64,000 nt of DNA from JANOZM01 sp031429355 (GTDB taxonomy: Bacteria; Pseudomonadota; Gammaproteobacteria; Burkholderiales; Burkholderiaceae_E), in the NCBI GenBank assembly GCA_031429355.1, contig JANOZM010000016.1, positions 606,078 to 670,077 on the forward strand, given 5' to 3'. Both the position numbers and the translations under genes were made by a program. Under the pieces are notes generated by a model, which was given only the letters and a program-made list of their open reading frames with translations, did not search any database and had not been told where the DNA came from. This document shows, piece after piece, positions 8,149 to 16,265 of this stretch. The number at the start of each line of letters is the position of its first letter. Within the stretch, counting starts at the first letter, position 1.

Positions 8149-8547
8149 ATGACAACACCGACCAAAACATTGATCGAGCTGGAAACGAAATTCTGGCAGT
8201 CCGTGGTTGACCAAGACACAGACGCTGCGCTGCAGCTGTTGCACGATCCGGCAATGATGGCAACTGCACATGGCGCGATGAAGTTCGACCATGCGGGCTA
8301 TCGAAAAATGGCGGAGCAAGGCTATGTCGTGACGGCTTTTGTCTTGAGCCATGTTGAGGTCGTGTTCCCAACGGAAACGACCGCTGTTTTGACATACCAG
8401 GTGCAGCAGACCGTTGCAGCGCGTGAAGGCGTTAAAAGCACTACCCGGAACATGTCGGATACCTCTACTTGGGTGCACGTGGGCAAGCGCTGGCAGTGCG
8501 TTTTGCATACCGAATCGGAGATGCAAGCGAAGCGAGCAAAACACTAA
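8149..8547 (+). CDS. NTF2-like (DUF4440) family protein
   Basis: 132 residues. 'TLIELETKFWQSVVDQDTDA' followed by ALQLLHDPAMMATAHGAMKF is the start of the DUF4440/SnoaL-type cone fold. The C-terminal STWVHVGKRWQCVLHTESEM is the family's 'dtwvkrdGkWq.v..h.s' ending. The function is unknown; many members bind small hydrophobic ligands. It follows the VOC gene by 26 nt with GGAG ahead of the ATG. Confidence 0.8.
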   Translation: MTTPTKTLIELETKFWQSVVDQDTDAALQLLHDPAMMATAHGAMKFDHAGYRKMAEQGYVVTAFVLSHVEVVFPTETTAVLTYQVQQTVAAREGVKSTTRNMSDTSTWVHVGKRWQCVLHTESEMQAKRAKH

Positions 8548-8698
8548 ATATGGCGGCGGCTGGATCTTCGGTGGCCTTGAAGCGCAGCCCGAACCGGATG
8601 TCCATACCTTCGGAGAACGAGAGTAGGCCGATGTAAGCGGAAACGCAGCGACATGCCGAGAATATTTGATTCATTAGTTAACTATAAGGAGATTGAAA

Positions 8699-9178
8699 AT
8701 GACCAGTAAAAACACAATTTGCGTTTGGTACGACACAGATGCCGAGGCTGCTGCGCACTTTTACGCCAAGACCTTTCCAGATAGTTCAGTCACGGCCACT
8801 CACCACGCACCCAGCGATTATCCAGGCGGAAAAAAAGGCGATGTTCTGACCGTCGAATTTATCGTTGCAGGTGTTGCCTGCGTCGGCCTGAATGGCGGCA
8901 CTACTTTCAAGCATAGTGAAGCTTTTTCCTTCCAGATCGCAACAGATAACCAGGAAGAAACCGACCGCTACTGGAATGCGATTGTCGGCAATGGTGGCCA
9001 GGAAAGCCTGTGCGGTTGGTGCAGGGACCGGTGGGGCATCTCCTGGCAAATCACGCCGCGTGTGTTAACCGATGCAATGGCTGCCGGCGGCGATGAAGCC
9101 AAGCGCGCTTTTGCTGCCATGATGAACATGACAAAAATCGATGTCGCTGCAATTGAAGCGGCAACGCGTGCGCAATGA
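8699..9178 (+). CDS. VOC family protein, PhnB/3-demethylubiquinone-type
   Basis: 159 residues from ATG 8699, which has AAGGAG 7 nt upstream; TTG 8693 lies too close to that site. 'ICVWYDTDAEAAAHFYAKTF' and later LNGGTTFKHSEAFSFQIATD, then CGWCRDRWGISWQITPRVL are characteristic of the PhnB-like branch annotated as 3-demethylubiquinone-9 3-methyltransferase; the methyltransferase name is historical and activity is unproven. A broken paralogue lies at 7387. The stop overlaps the next, frameshifted GFA gene by ATGA. Confidence 0.85.
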   Translation: MTSKNTICVWYDTDAEAAAHFYAKTFPDSSVTATHHAPSDYPGGKKGDVLTVEFIVAGVACVGLNGGTTFKHSEAFSFQIATDNQEETDRYWNAIVGNGGQESLCGWCRDRWGISWQITPRVLTDAMAAGGDEAKRAFAAMMNMTKIDVAAIEAATRAQ

Positions 9179-9450
9179 TTTCAGGCAGCTGCCATTGCAG
9201 GCAAATCACTTTTCAGATCAACGGCGATATGCCTGCAACGCTGACCCGCTGCACTTGTTCGTTTTGCTCAAAGCTCGGCCGGTTCTGGGCGTACTTCAAA
9301 CCCGATCAATTCCACGTGATGAGCCATGTAAACGCCACGCGGTCTACCGATGGAACACCAAACTGGCGGATCCAGATGGTAGCTGGGACCAAACTACGCG
9401 CCGCATTAGCGTCAATGCGCGGTTGTTTCACGATTTTGATGGCGCCGTAG
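9175..9450 (+). pseudogene. Frameshifted GFA family gene (formaldehyde-activating-enzyme fold)
   Basis: The N-terminal frame has ISGSCHCRQITFQINGDMP and RCTCSFCSKLGRFWAYFKPD, the CxCxxI and CxxC zinc-binding motifs of GFA/CENP-V-like proteins. After about residue 58 the frame shifts: the other frame continues with YRWNTKLADPD and RRISVNARLFHDFD, the family's C-terminal 'rRis..aRlldd.d' signature. The segment with the third zinc-binding CxxC is deleted. It was coupled to the preceding VOC gene by an ATGA overlap. Confidence 0.75.
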
Positions 9451-9464
9451 GCTCGAGCTGCTTT

Positions 9465-9606
9465 AACTCCAGCATCGGTCTTTGCCGCGCGCGCCGTGGG
9501 GCAAGCCGCTGGAATGGCTCACGTGCCTGACCATGCGCAACACGCCGCAAGTTACGCCTTGAAGGCAGTGCTTGCAGGGTGGGGCCGGATGGCTGATGAT
9601 CATTAG
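9465..9606 (+). pseudogene. Fragment of an Imm5-like putative immunity protein
   Basis: One frame reads ARAVGQAAGMAHVPDHAQHA followed by ASYALKAVLAGWG and ends at TAG 9604-9606. This matches the helical 'A..a..aa.q..g.aHv..Ha..aa.YalkAv' repeat region of small 'putative immunity protein' (Imm5-like) genes found in environmental bacteria. The 5' two thirds and the extreme 3' end are missing. The call rests on a short motif. Confidence 0.4.
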
Positions 9607-9690
9607 CGGCTTTGTCCGACATACGTGCAATAGATGCCAATTCAAGATAGAAGGACATTGTTAGTTTTCAAGAAACTCAAGGAGCAACTC

Positions 9691-9888
9691 ATGAGCAAAA
9701 CGCAAAACACACGCGACGAACAGGAACCGCATACAGGCAAGGTGGCCAATGACCACAACAAACTTGGCGAGCAACCCCTGACACAGAAAAATGAAGGGAA
9801 ACGCACAGTGAAAAGTCGCACCGACCGCGAAGCCCACCTAGGAAGTAGTAACCAGACCCAGTCAAGGCGAGGAAATACTGGACGCTAG
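9691..9888 (+). CDS. Small hydrophilic protein of unknown function
   Basis: 65 residues from ATG 9691, preceded by CAAGGAGCAACTC, a strong ribosome site. The protein is rich in charged and polar residues (HNKLGEQPLTQKNEGKRTVK) with no hydrophobic core, and is probably disordered or a stress-type small protein. It sits within the small-enzyme array in the same direction as its neighbours. I do not recognise a family. Confidence 0.6.
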   Translation: MSKTQNTRDEQEPHTGKVANDHNKLGEQPLTQKNEGKRTVKSRTDREAHLGSSNQTQSRRGNTGR

Positions 9889-9987
9889 CTTGGTTTGTGC
9901 ATTGGGGTTTTCAGTCGCACGGAACAAGGTTAGCGATATTTGCGCTGAGAACCCGAAAACATAAATCCTATTTGCCCGACGACCGTC

Positions 9988-10434
9988 ATGAGCACTAACC
10001 GAATGGCCCGCTTTGAGATATTCATTGGTACTTGGAACACGAGCGGCGAAGTGCTGGAGACGGCCAGTGCGCCTGCCGCAAAGTTGTCGGCTACAGATAC
10101 CTATCGGTGGCTTTCTGGGGGGCATTTCATCGCCCATGAAGCAGACGCCCGATTTGGTGACGATGTAACCCGATCTATGGAAGTAATCGGCTATGACCAT
10201 GTAGGCAAGAAATACCTTGCCCACTCATATGACGATCAAGGGGTATCGGAAGTTTTTGAGGTTGCGTTGAAAGGATTGCGCTGGCGCATTAAAGGCGACA
10301 CCGCACGTTTCAGCGGCAAGTTTGACCCAAGACAGCTTAAATTGACTGGCTTATGGGAACTCAAAGACAAGAAAGTGGGCTGGCAGCCTTGGATAAAGCT
10401 AACGCTGGTGCGGGGGTATCAGCAAACAATTTAG
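9988..10434 (+). CDS. DUF1579 family protein
   Basis: 148 residues. 'FEIFIGTWNTSGEVLETASA' and the following YRWLSGGHFIAHEADARFGD then EVIGYDHVGKKYLAHSYD are signatures of the DUF1579/calycin-like beta-barrel family, in which 'l.GtW...g' opens the barrel and 'e.igyD....y' is conserved. Function unknown; a ligand-binding barrel is likely. The gene ends 8 nt before the DUF1772 membrane protein, suggesting co-transcription. Confidence 0.8.
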   Translation: MSTNRMARFEIFIGTWNTSGEVLETASAPAAKLSATDTYRWLSGGHFIAHEADARFGDDVTRSMEVIGYDHVGKKYLAHSYDDQGVSEVFEVALKGLRWRIKGDTARFSGKFDPRQLKLTGLWELKDKKVGWQPWIKLTLVRGYQQTI

Positions 10435-10442
10435 AGGTGATC

Positions 10443-10934
10443 ATGTTTATAAAAACTTGGCGACTATTGACGATCATGCTCACTGCATTGAGTTTGGGGC
10501 CAGCGCTCGGCCACCTGCTGGAGCTGCCAGCCAAAATGATTTACGACAGCGCACTTTGGCTGACGGTTTCGAAGACGCTTTATGCGACCTTCGGCACAGT
10601 TGGTGCCGCCTTCGAAGTTGGCGCGGTCATCACAACTTTGGGTCTTGCAATATTGGTGCGGCAACGACGGCCAGCATTCGAATGGACGATTCTGGCGGCC
10701 GTCTGTGTCGCCCTTACCCATGCAGCCTTCTGGATATGGCTTGCACCGGTGAATGCAACGATTGCGGTGCTCACACCTGAAACCCTACCAGCTGACTGGA
10801 TGGGGTTGCGAGATCAATGGGAATACACACACGCAGCGCGCGCCGTTCTGCAGATCATTGCGCTCGGTGCCCTTGCAATTTCAATTCTCGTCGAAACCCC
10901 CACCTACATTTCTAAAGACCAGCCCGCCCAATAA
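10443..10934 (+). CDS. DUF1772-type four-helix membrane protein
   Basis: 163 residues from ATG 10443 (GAGGTG upstream). Four hydrophobic spans are visible: about 8-25, 48-75 (VGAAFEVGAVITTLGLAILV), 82-103 and 138-157. The LRDQWEYTHAARAVLQIIAL segment before the last helix is the typical DUF1772 'r..We..ha.ra.l...a' motif. These inner-membrane proteins have no known role. It follows the DUF1579 gene by 8 nt; a longer frame from 10353 would overlap that gene. Confidence 0.75.
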   Translation: MFIKTWRLLTIMLTALSLGPALGHLLELPAKMIYDSALWLTVSKTLYATFGTVGAAFEVGAVITTLGLAILVRQRRPAFEWTILAAVCVALTHAAFWIWLAPVNATIAVLTPETLPADWMGLRDQWEYTHAARAVLQIIALGALAISILVETPTYISKDQPAQ

Positions 10935-10988
10935 CAACTTACCTGTATGTCCCTGATTCAGGCTTTAGTCCGCCTATTGCGAAAGACC

Positions 10989-11429
10989 ATGATGACGATC
11001 AAGACACCAACAACTTCGAGGACTGTTTCGCAAAAGATGGGCGTCAAAGAGGGAATGCGGGCATTCTTTTTGCACGCTCCGAAATCCGCACTTGAAACCA
11101 TTAACCTGCCGAGCCTTGAAGTTGACTGCGTACTTCACGGCGAGATCGACTACATCCATTTCTTCACGAAAACGCAGGCTGAGATGGACGATAAATTTCC
11201 CAAACTCAAACGGCATCTCAATCCCGCAGGCATGCTCTGGCTGTCGTGGCCAAAAGGCAAAAAGCTGGAAACCGACCTTGCGCTTCCTGTTGTGATCAAG
11301 ATAGGTTACAGCCATGGTTTGGTGGAAAGCACGTGCCTCAGCATAGACGCCACTTGGTCGGGCCTCAAGTTCACCTATCCAAAAAAGAACAAGGTTTACC
11401 ACAACAGTTATGGGCAATTAAAACGCTAG
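10989..11429 (+). CDS. DUF3052 family protein
   Basis: About 146 residues from one of two adjacent ATGs (10989/10992); an upstream ATG at 10947 is less likely because the family starts near 'pLvkKlGik.G'. 'VSQKMGVKEGMRAFFLHAPK' is followed by YIHFFTKTQAEMDDKFPKLK, the PAGMLWLSWPKGKK core and DATWSGLKF near the end, all DUF3052 landmarks. Many genomes carry it as a stand-alone protein of unknown function. Confidence 0.8.
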   Translation: MMTIKTPTTSRTVSQKMGVKEGMRAFFLHAPKSALETINLPSLEVDCVLHGEIDYIHFFTKTQAEMDDKFPKLKRHLNPAGMLWLSWPKGKKLETDLALPVVIKIGYSHGLVESTCLSIDATWSGLKFTYPKKNKVYHNSYGQLKR

Positions 11430-11522
11430 TGCAATCCGTTGCAGCAGTGAATACTAAGGCGATCACGATGACGAACTGCAGGGCTTCTTCAGCCAATGAA
11501 ACCAACCAACGGGAGAGCAACG

Positions 11523-11768
11523 ATGAGTAACCAAATTTTTCATCAACTGACTATGCCTAGCGAGAGCGCCGAGTAGCACCATGCACGCAACAAACTTCTC
11601 ACTGAGGAAACGGCGCTGCGCCGACAAATTGAAAGCATCGCCGCTCTGCACAGGGCGCTGCCTGCGTGTGCTGAGCGTGCTCGAAGAGACTGCCGCCGCA
11701 TCAAGCACCGTGAGTTTTTGCTCGGTTGGGCAAACGAACGATTAAAAAATACTGCGCAAGTGCGATAG
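11523..11768 (+). pseudogene. DUF899 (thioredoxin-like) gene remnant
   Basis: ATG 11523 is followed by a frame that hits TAG at codon 18 (11574-11576). It then continues with HHARNKLLTEETALRRQIES and IAALHRALPA, the conserved N-terminal 'aRnaLL.eEiaLRrqie.vaa.rRaLP' region of DUF899 thioredoxin-fold proteins. After that the similarity ends and the frame closes at 11768. DUF899 proteins are about 230 residues, so both a nonsense mutation and loss of the 3' part are evident. Confidence 0.7.
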
Positions 11769-11851
11769 CGAGTTAGCTAAGCGTAAGCCGACATCGACGG
11801 AACTACAAAGCACACAACACAACGCGGTAGCTGCGGTCTTCAATTAACTGG

Positions 11852-13186
11852 TTAACCGTACAAATCTTTCCTTGTCAAAGGTAATCGTGCTGCGCCCACG
11901 GCACGTTTACTTGCTAAGACTTGGTAAACTCCAATTTCGCCGGACTCAAATTCGAGCGCACAAGCAGCCATGTATAAACGCCATACTCGGTAGGTAGATT
12001 CACTCACGTAATTTAATGCTTCATCGTGGTTACGTTCAAGGCGTTCGACCCAATGCCGCAAGGTTAGCGCGTAATGTGGCCTAAGCGATTCAACATCTGC
12101 AATTTCGAAATGAGCGCGTTCCATTGCACGCTGGATATTGCTCACGGTATCAAGCTGCCCGTCCGGAAATACATAGCGATTAATAAACTCGGTAGAACTG
12201 GTTGTTTCCCAACCCTCAACGTCGTGGGTGATGCCATGGTTGAGAAATAAGCCTTGGGGTTTAAGTACTCGATGTACAGCAGCAAAGTATATCGGCAAGT
12301 TCTTTAAACCAACATGCTCAAACATTCCGACACTGGCCACTTTGTCATAAACACATTGTTGTGGAAGTTCGCGATAGTCAAGCAATTCGACCGTTACTCG
12401 GTCCTGAAGTCCTGCTTGTTTGATGCGGTGGTTCGCAAGGTCTAATTGTTTTTGACTTAGCGTAATACCGTGCGAATACACGCCGTAATTTTGCGCCGCG
12501 TGAATCACTAACGCTCCCCAACCGCAACCAATGTCTAAAAATCGATCACCATTCGACAATCGGAGCTTTCGGCAAATATGGTCAAGCTTAGCCCACTGCG
12601 CTTTCTCTAGCGTGTCATTAGAATGTTCAAAGTAGGCACACGAGTAAACCATTGCTTCATCAAGCCACAATTTGTAAAACTCGTTTGAAACATCATAATG
12701 AAATTCAATTGCAGAGCGATTCTCAATTTTGGAATGAGCCTTCACGGCAATCGCAGCAAGCGGGGGCGACTGATTGGTTAACGCTACCAATCGAACCGCG
12801 CTTAATATCGTAAATAACCTATCTTGAAAACGAAGACGCAGGCTATTTAAATGGTCTTTTAAACTAAGGGCCGCAAAAAAGTCTCCTTCAATATCAAGAT
12901 CGCCGCGAAAGTATGCATCGGCTAAACGCAAACGATCACGACCAAAAATCATAGCGCCAATGACGCGTGGATTTCGGCAAATTAATGTAAAGCGTGGCTC
13001 GGCGGTGTCGACAGTTGCATTGCCAAGCCGTAGCGTAACGCCACTCCAAAGGCGAAACGCCAATACGCCGTTAAAGTTGCGAAATACACGGTTCAACAGC
13101 GCTAATGTGTGCACCGCTTGTTCCGAGTTTGCGGTATCGATAGGCTGCACATCCGCAACAGAAATTGAATTGGTTTTAATAGGCAT
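11852..13186 (-). CDS. Cyclopropane-fatty-acyl-phospholipid synthase family methyltransferase
   Basis: 444 residues. The SAM-binding motif FLDIGCGWGALVIHAAQNYG, the post-I TLSQKQLDLANHRIKQAGLQ and the downstream EHVGLKNLPIYFAAVHRVLK and NRYVFPDGQLDTVSN are diagnostic of Cfa-type enzymes. These add a methylene bridge (or a related methyl group) to unsaturated acyl chains of membrane phospholipids. HYDVSNEFYKLWLDEAMVYS is the substrate-region motif. The N-terminal 130 residues form the lipid-binding part typical of the family. Divergent from the small gene at 13304. Confidence 0.88.
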   Translation of the reverse strand: MPIKTNSISVADVQPIDTANSEQAVHTLALLNRVFRNFNGVLAFRLWSGVTLRLGNATVDTAEPRFTLICRNPRVIGAMIFGRDRLRLADAYFRGDLDIEGDFFAALSLKDHLNSLRLRFQDRLFTILSAVRLVALTNQSPPLAAIAVKAHSKIENRSAIEFHYDVSNEFYKLWLDEAMVYSCAYFEHSNDTLEKAQWAKLDHICRKLRLSNGDRFLDIGCGWGALVIHAAQNYGVYSHGITLSQKQLDLANHRIKQAGLQDRVTVELLDYRELPQQCVYDKVASVGMFEHVGLKNLPIYFAAVHRVLKPQGLFLNHGITHDVEGWETTSSTEFINRYVFPDGQLDTVSNIQRAMERAHFEIADVESLRPHYALTLRHWVERLERNHDEALNYVSESTYRVWRLYMAACALEFESGEIGVYQVLASKRAVGAARLPLTRKDLYG

Positions 13187-13303
13187 CAGTGCCCTCCGGT
13201 TTCAACGATCTTTATATCGCTTTATAAAAAGCAAATCTGTGCGCGCGCACACAGACGGCGCCGCACAAAATGCGTTTCACTAGCCGCACTACAAGGAACC
13301 AAT

Positions 13304-13627
13304 ATGCCTTCTACCGAATGGAGCGCAAAGCGCAAACGTCAGTATCAACATATCAAAGAGAGTCTTGTTGACCGCGGAGAGCCGGTTCTGCAAGCAGAAG
13401 AAATCGCCGCTCGAACGGTTAACAAAGAACGAGCACAACATGGTGAATCAGTCACTGCAAGTGCTTCTTCTATAAACGATATATCTTCGAGTCAACGCGG
13501 CGGATTAAGGTCACATCAAGGTCCAGGGGGACGCACGCTGGCACAACTTCGTAATGAAGCTCGGCAGCATGGAATAAAAGGTCGTTCTAAAATGAACAAG
13601 GCTCAATTGGAAATAGCGTTGGCGTAG
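13304..13627 (+). CDS. Rho N-terminal-domain protein ('plasmid stabilization' family)
   Basis: 107 residues, AAGGAAC ahead of the ATG. The N-terminal part (EWSAKRKRQYQHIKESLVDR followed by EEIAARTVNKERA) is the usual opening of small proteins annotated as plasmid stabilization protein. The C-terminal LAQLRNEARQHGIKGRSKMN then KAQLEIALA is a SAP/Rho_N-like helix-extended-loop-helix nucleic-acid-binding module. A direct role in plasmid stability is not shown. Convergent with the MFS gene. Confidence 0.75.
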   Translation: MPSTEWSAKRKRQYQHIKESLVDRGEPVLQAEEIAARTVNKERAQHGESVTASASSINDISSSQRGGLRSHQGPGGRTLAQLRNEARQHGIKGRSKMNKAQLEIALA

Positions 13628-13640
13628 AAATTGCTCGCAG

Positions 13641-14816
13641 TCATGTTAAAGGTGTTGCTTTAGATGCGGGTCGAAGCCAAATAAAACTTAAGATACTGGC
13701 AACACTTAAGGCCGTCGCTAACATAAAAGCCCACTTAGCATCGACTGTAAACAATGCACCTGCAATCAAGGACGCAGGTAAGTAAAGCACCCCGGTGACG
13801 AAGTTGTACGCACCTATCGCCGTAGCACGTCTTTCTGGTTCTAGATCCGCAATAAAGGCTTTACTTTGGGACTCCTCCACCGCAAAAAAAACTCCGTACA
13901 AAGCGAACAGTGCGATTATCTGCCAGCTTTCTATGGCCCATATCAAGGCTAAGTTTATTGCGCCGTACAGCAGGTAGCCAAGAACGACAATGTGACTGCG
14001 GCCTGTTACATCCCCCAATTTACCGACTAGCGGCGCGGTGATAACGCAGACCGAATTGAATAAAGCGTATAGCAAGACCGTATCGGTTAGGCTAAAGCCA
14101 ACCGCGTGAGCCTTCACTAGCAGAAATCCCAAACTGTAATAGCCCAGAGCAAAGACCCCGGCCGGAAAGAGAAAGCGCTTAAAACCGGGGCTAAGCGCTT
14201 TCCAGTTGGCAAATATACTTTCGCGCGCCTGCGGTTTACCGGGTTGGTCCGTCATTCGCGCGAGCACGATGATGCTGAGTACTGCGGGCACAAACGCTAT
14301 CCAGAAAAGCGTTCGATAAGCATCTGCAGACTCGCCCAAGAAACGCAGCAAACCGTAAGCTGCTAGCGGGCCAAATACAGCGCCAGCTTTGTCAAATGCT
14401 TTATGTACCCCGAATGAATAGCCGCGCGTTGCTGGGTCAGCCAATGCCGAGAGCCAAGCATCTCGGGGGGGTCCTCTAAAACCTTTTCCAAGCCGTTCAA
14501 TTACCCTAAATATACTTAAACCGACGATGGATGTGGAGACCAAAAGAATGGTCTTTGCCAGCGTGGAAAATCCGTAACCTGCTATAGCAAATATCTTTCG
14601 TTTACCGCTGCGGTCTGACAATCGGCCAGCGACGTAATTTAGAGCCGACGATGAAAAGTCGGCTAAGCCTTCTATCAAGCCCAATAGCGCACTTGAGGCC
14701 CCCGCAACGGTCGTGAAAAATACTGCAAACACAGAGAAGATAGCTTCCGAACTAAGATCTGTTAGAAAACTAACTAAGCCAAGTTTTAGGACTTCGGGGT
14801 TCAGTTTGCGCGCCAT
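13641..14816 (-). CDS. MFS transporter
   Basis: 391 residues with about 12 hydrophobic spans. The MFS loop 2-3 motif appears as NYVAGRLSDRSGKRK (G-x-L-S-D-R-x-G-[RK]-[RK]) and a related LVGKLGDVTGRSH occurs in the second half. GFRGPPRDAWLSALADPATR is typical of a subgroup of exporter-like MFS proteins. It would act in the inner membrane with proton coupling; the substrate is unknown. Divergent from the YdcH-like gene at 15026. Confidence 0.8.
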   Translation of the reverse strand: MARKLNPEVLKLGLVSFLTDLSSEAIFSVFAVFFTTVAGASSALLGLIEGLADFSSSALNYVAGRLSDRSGKRKIFAIAGYGFSTLAKTILLVSTSIVGLSIFRVIERLGKGFRGPPRDAWLSALADPATRGYSFGVHKAFDKAGAVFGPLAAYGLLRFLGESADAYRTLFWIAFVPAVLSIIVLARMTDQPGKPQARESIFANWKALSPGFKRFLFPAGVFALGYYSLGFLLVKAHAVGFSLTDTVLLYALFNSVCVITAPLVGKLGDVTGRSHIVVLGYLLYGAINLALIWAIESWQIIALFALYGVFFAVEESQSKAFIADLEPERRATAIGAYNFVTGVLYLPASLIAGALFTVDAKWAFMLATALSVASILSFIWLRPASKATPLT

Positions 14817-15025
14817 TTAGAACCTATCCTTTAGTCACCGGCAAAGAAAATTTTGCTCAAAGTTAATTTCCTGCGATACCAAGCTTTAGCAACAGGTGCG
14901 ATCCGGTGCTAAGTGGCTAGTTAGTCGGTCAAGTGTTGCAAAACATCGCCACAACTGTCTGTTCGTTCACGCACAGACGAACCCAATCGTTTCACTCACG
15001 ATTCAAGTTCCACGAAAGGGCCGAT

Positions 15026-15274
15026 ATGGATTTACTTAATCACGACATTGCGCATGAATTTCCTGAGCACTTAGAAAAGATGCGGTTATTAAAAAGCACG
15101 GACGCGCATTTTGCCAAACTATTTAATGAATACGATAAAGACGATCACGCGATTAAAAAGTATGAGCTTGGCGGCGCCGTAATCAGCGACGATGCATTAG
15201 AGGTGCTGAAGAAAAAGCGACTGAATCTTAAAGACCGGATCTACAAGAGGTTACTTGACGATTCCGCCACGTAG
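15026..15274 (+). CDS. YdcH family protein (DUF465)
   Basis: 82 residues from ATG 15026, preceded by GAAAGGG. 'HEFPEHLEKMRLLKSTDAHF' then AKLFNEYDKDDHAIKKYELG and KKKRLNLKDRIYKRLL form the two-helix coiled hairpin of DUF465/YdcH proteins (family length 70-85). Function is unknown. The longer frame from 14933 adds a segment without family similarity. Confidence 0.85.
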   Translation: MDLLNHDIAHEFPEHLEKMRLLKSTDAHFAKLFNEYDKDDHAIKKYELGGAVISDDALEVLKKKRLNLKDRIYKRLLDDSAT

Positions 15275-15422
15275 TTAAAAAGCTGTAACGCTGGGGCAGG
15301 CAAAACCTTTAATAACGATTTACGTTCAACCCTCCCTAGTTTTAAGGGACGCACTAAACAAATAAATGGAATAGTTGCACATTTCTATAAAATGGGATAA
15401 AGTACCATTTAAGCGAGGTGCT

Positions 15423-16265
15423 ATGAACGATTTCATCCCCATTCCCGAAGATGTACAAACCGAGATAAACAGTGCAATGGCAGAAATATTTCGGCCATTA
15501 GTGCGGTTTGCTTTACTTAATGGTTTGAAGTTTCAATCCCTAAGTGACTTGCTCAAAGCAATTTATGTCGAGCAAGCTCGTAAATTGCCTGATCAAGAAA
15601 ACGAGCGCGTTAATGTCAGTCAGTTAAGCGTTGCAACCGGCTTACATCGTCGAGACATTACAAGGCTTCTTGACGAAGCCGATGACGAAGTTATTCCTAC
15701 CGAACCGCCATTAGAAGCCGAAGTATTTACGCGCTGGATTACCGACCCCCGCTTTCGCGACAAACATAGTCAGCCGCTTGAACTTTTGCGAGTAGGACGG
15801 CAAACGGATGAGCCCTCGTTTGATATGCTGGCGCGCACGGTTACCAAAGACATTCATCCACGAGCAGTGCTCGACAGTATGTTGCGCTTGAACTTAGTGC
15901 AAGAAAATTCTGCAGGACTCATAACGCTTCGAGCACAGGCTTTTGTTCCGCAACCAGAGCGGAAAAAAATGTTGGATTTTTTAGCGCATAACTTGAGTGA
16001 TCACAGCGCAGCGGCTACTAGCAATATGAACCCTCAGAACAATCCTTTTTTAGAACAATCTGTTTACGGCCAGGGCTTAACGCCAAAAACAATCACTTTA
16101 TTGCAAGCAAAAGCTCGCGACCTTTGGAAAGAAATGTTTAACGAATTTGTACAAACTGCAACGCAGCTAGAAGAACAAGATCACAAAGTTACCAACGCCA
16201 ACGAGCGGTTTCGTATGGGTATTTATTTTTACAGTGAATCAAAACTACCGAAGGACGCATTATGA
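15423..16265 (+). CDS. DUF6502 family protein, probable DNA-binding regulator
   Basis: 280 residues from ATG 15423 (GCGAGGT upstream). Residues about 20-45 (IFRPLVRFALLNGLKFQSLS, DLLKAIYVEQA) and about 62-85 (NVSQLSVATGLHRRDITRLL) look like a helix-turn-helix pair: the second resembles a 'iS.la..tGl.rr.v.rll' winged-helix recognition unit. The family is recognised as DUF6502 and is uncharacterised. Its stop overlaps the ATG of the DUF5666 lipoprotein (16262-16265), so both are translated together. Confidence 0.8.
   Translation: MNDFIPIPEDVQTEINSAMAEIFRPLVRFALLNGLKFQSLSDLLKAIYVEQARKLPDQENERVNVSQLSVATGLHRRDITRLLDEADDEVIPTEPPLEAEVFTRWITDPRFRDKHSQPLELLRVGRQTDEPSFDMLARTVTKDIHPRAVLDSMLRLNLVQENSAGLITLRAQAFVPQPERKKMLDFLAHNLSDHSAAATSNMNPQNNPFLEQSVYGQGLTPKTITLLQAKARDLWKEMFNEFVQTATQLEEQDHKVTNANERFRMGIYFYSESKLPKDAL

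Noticed and set aside
8465..8674. Minus-strand frame with FSEGMDIRFGLRFKATEDPA in the 8548-8698 gap
   Set aside because: The piece looks codon-like and may be a gene relic, but it lacks a start, runs antisense into the NTF2-like gene and matches no family I can name.
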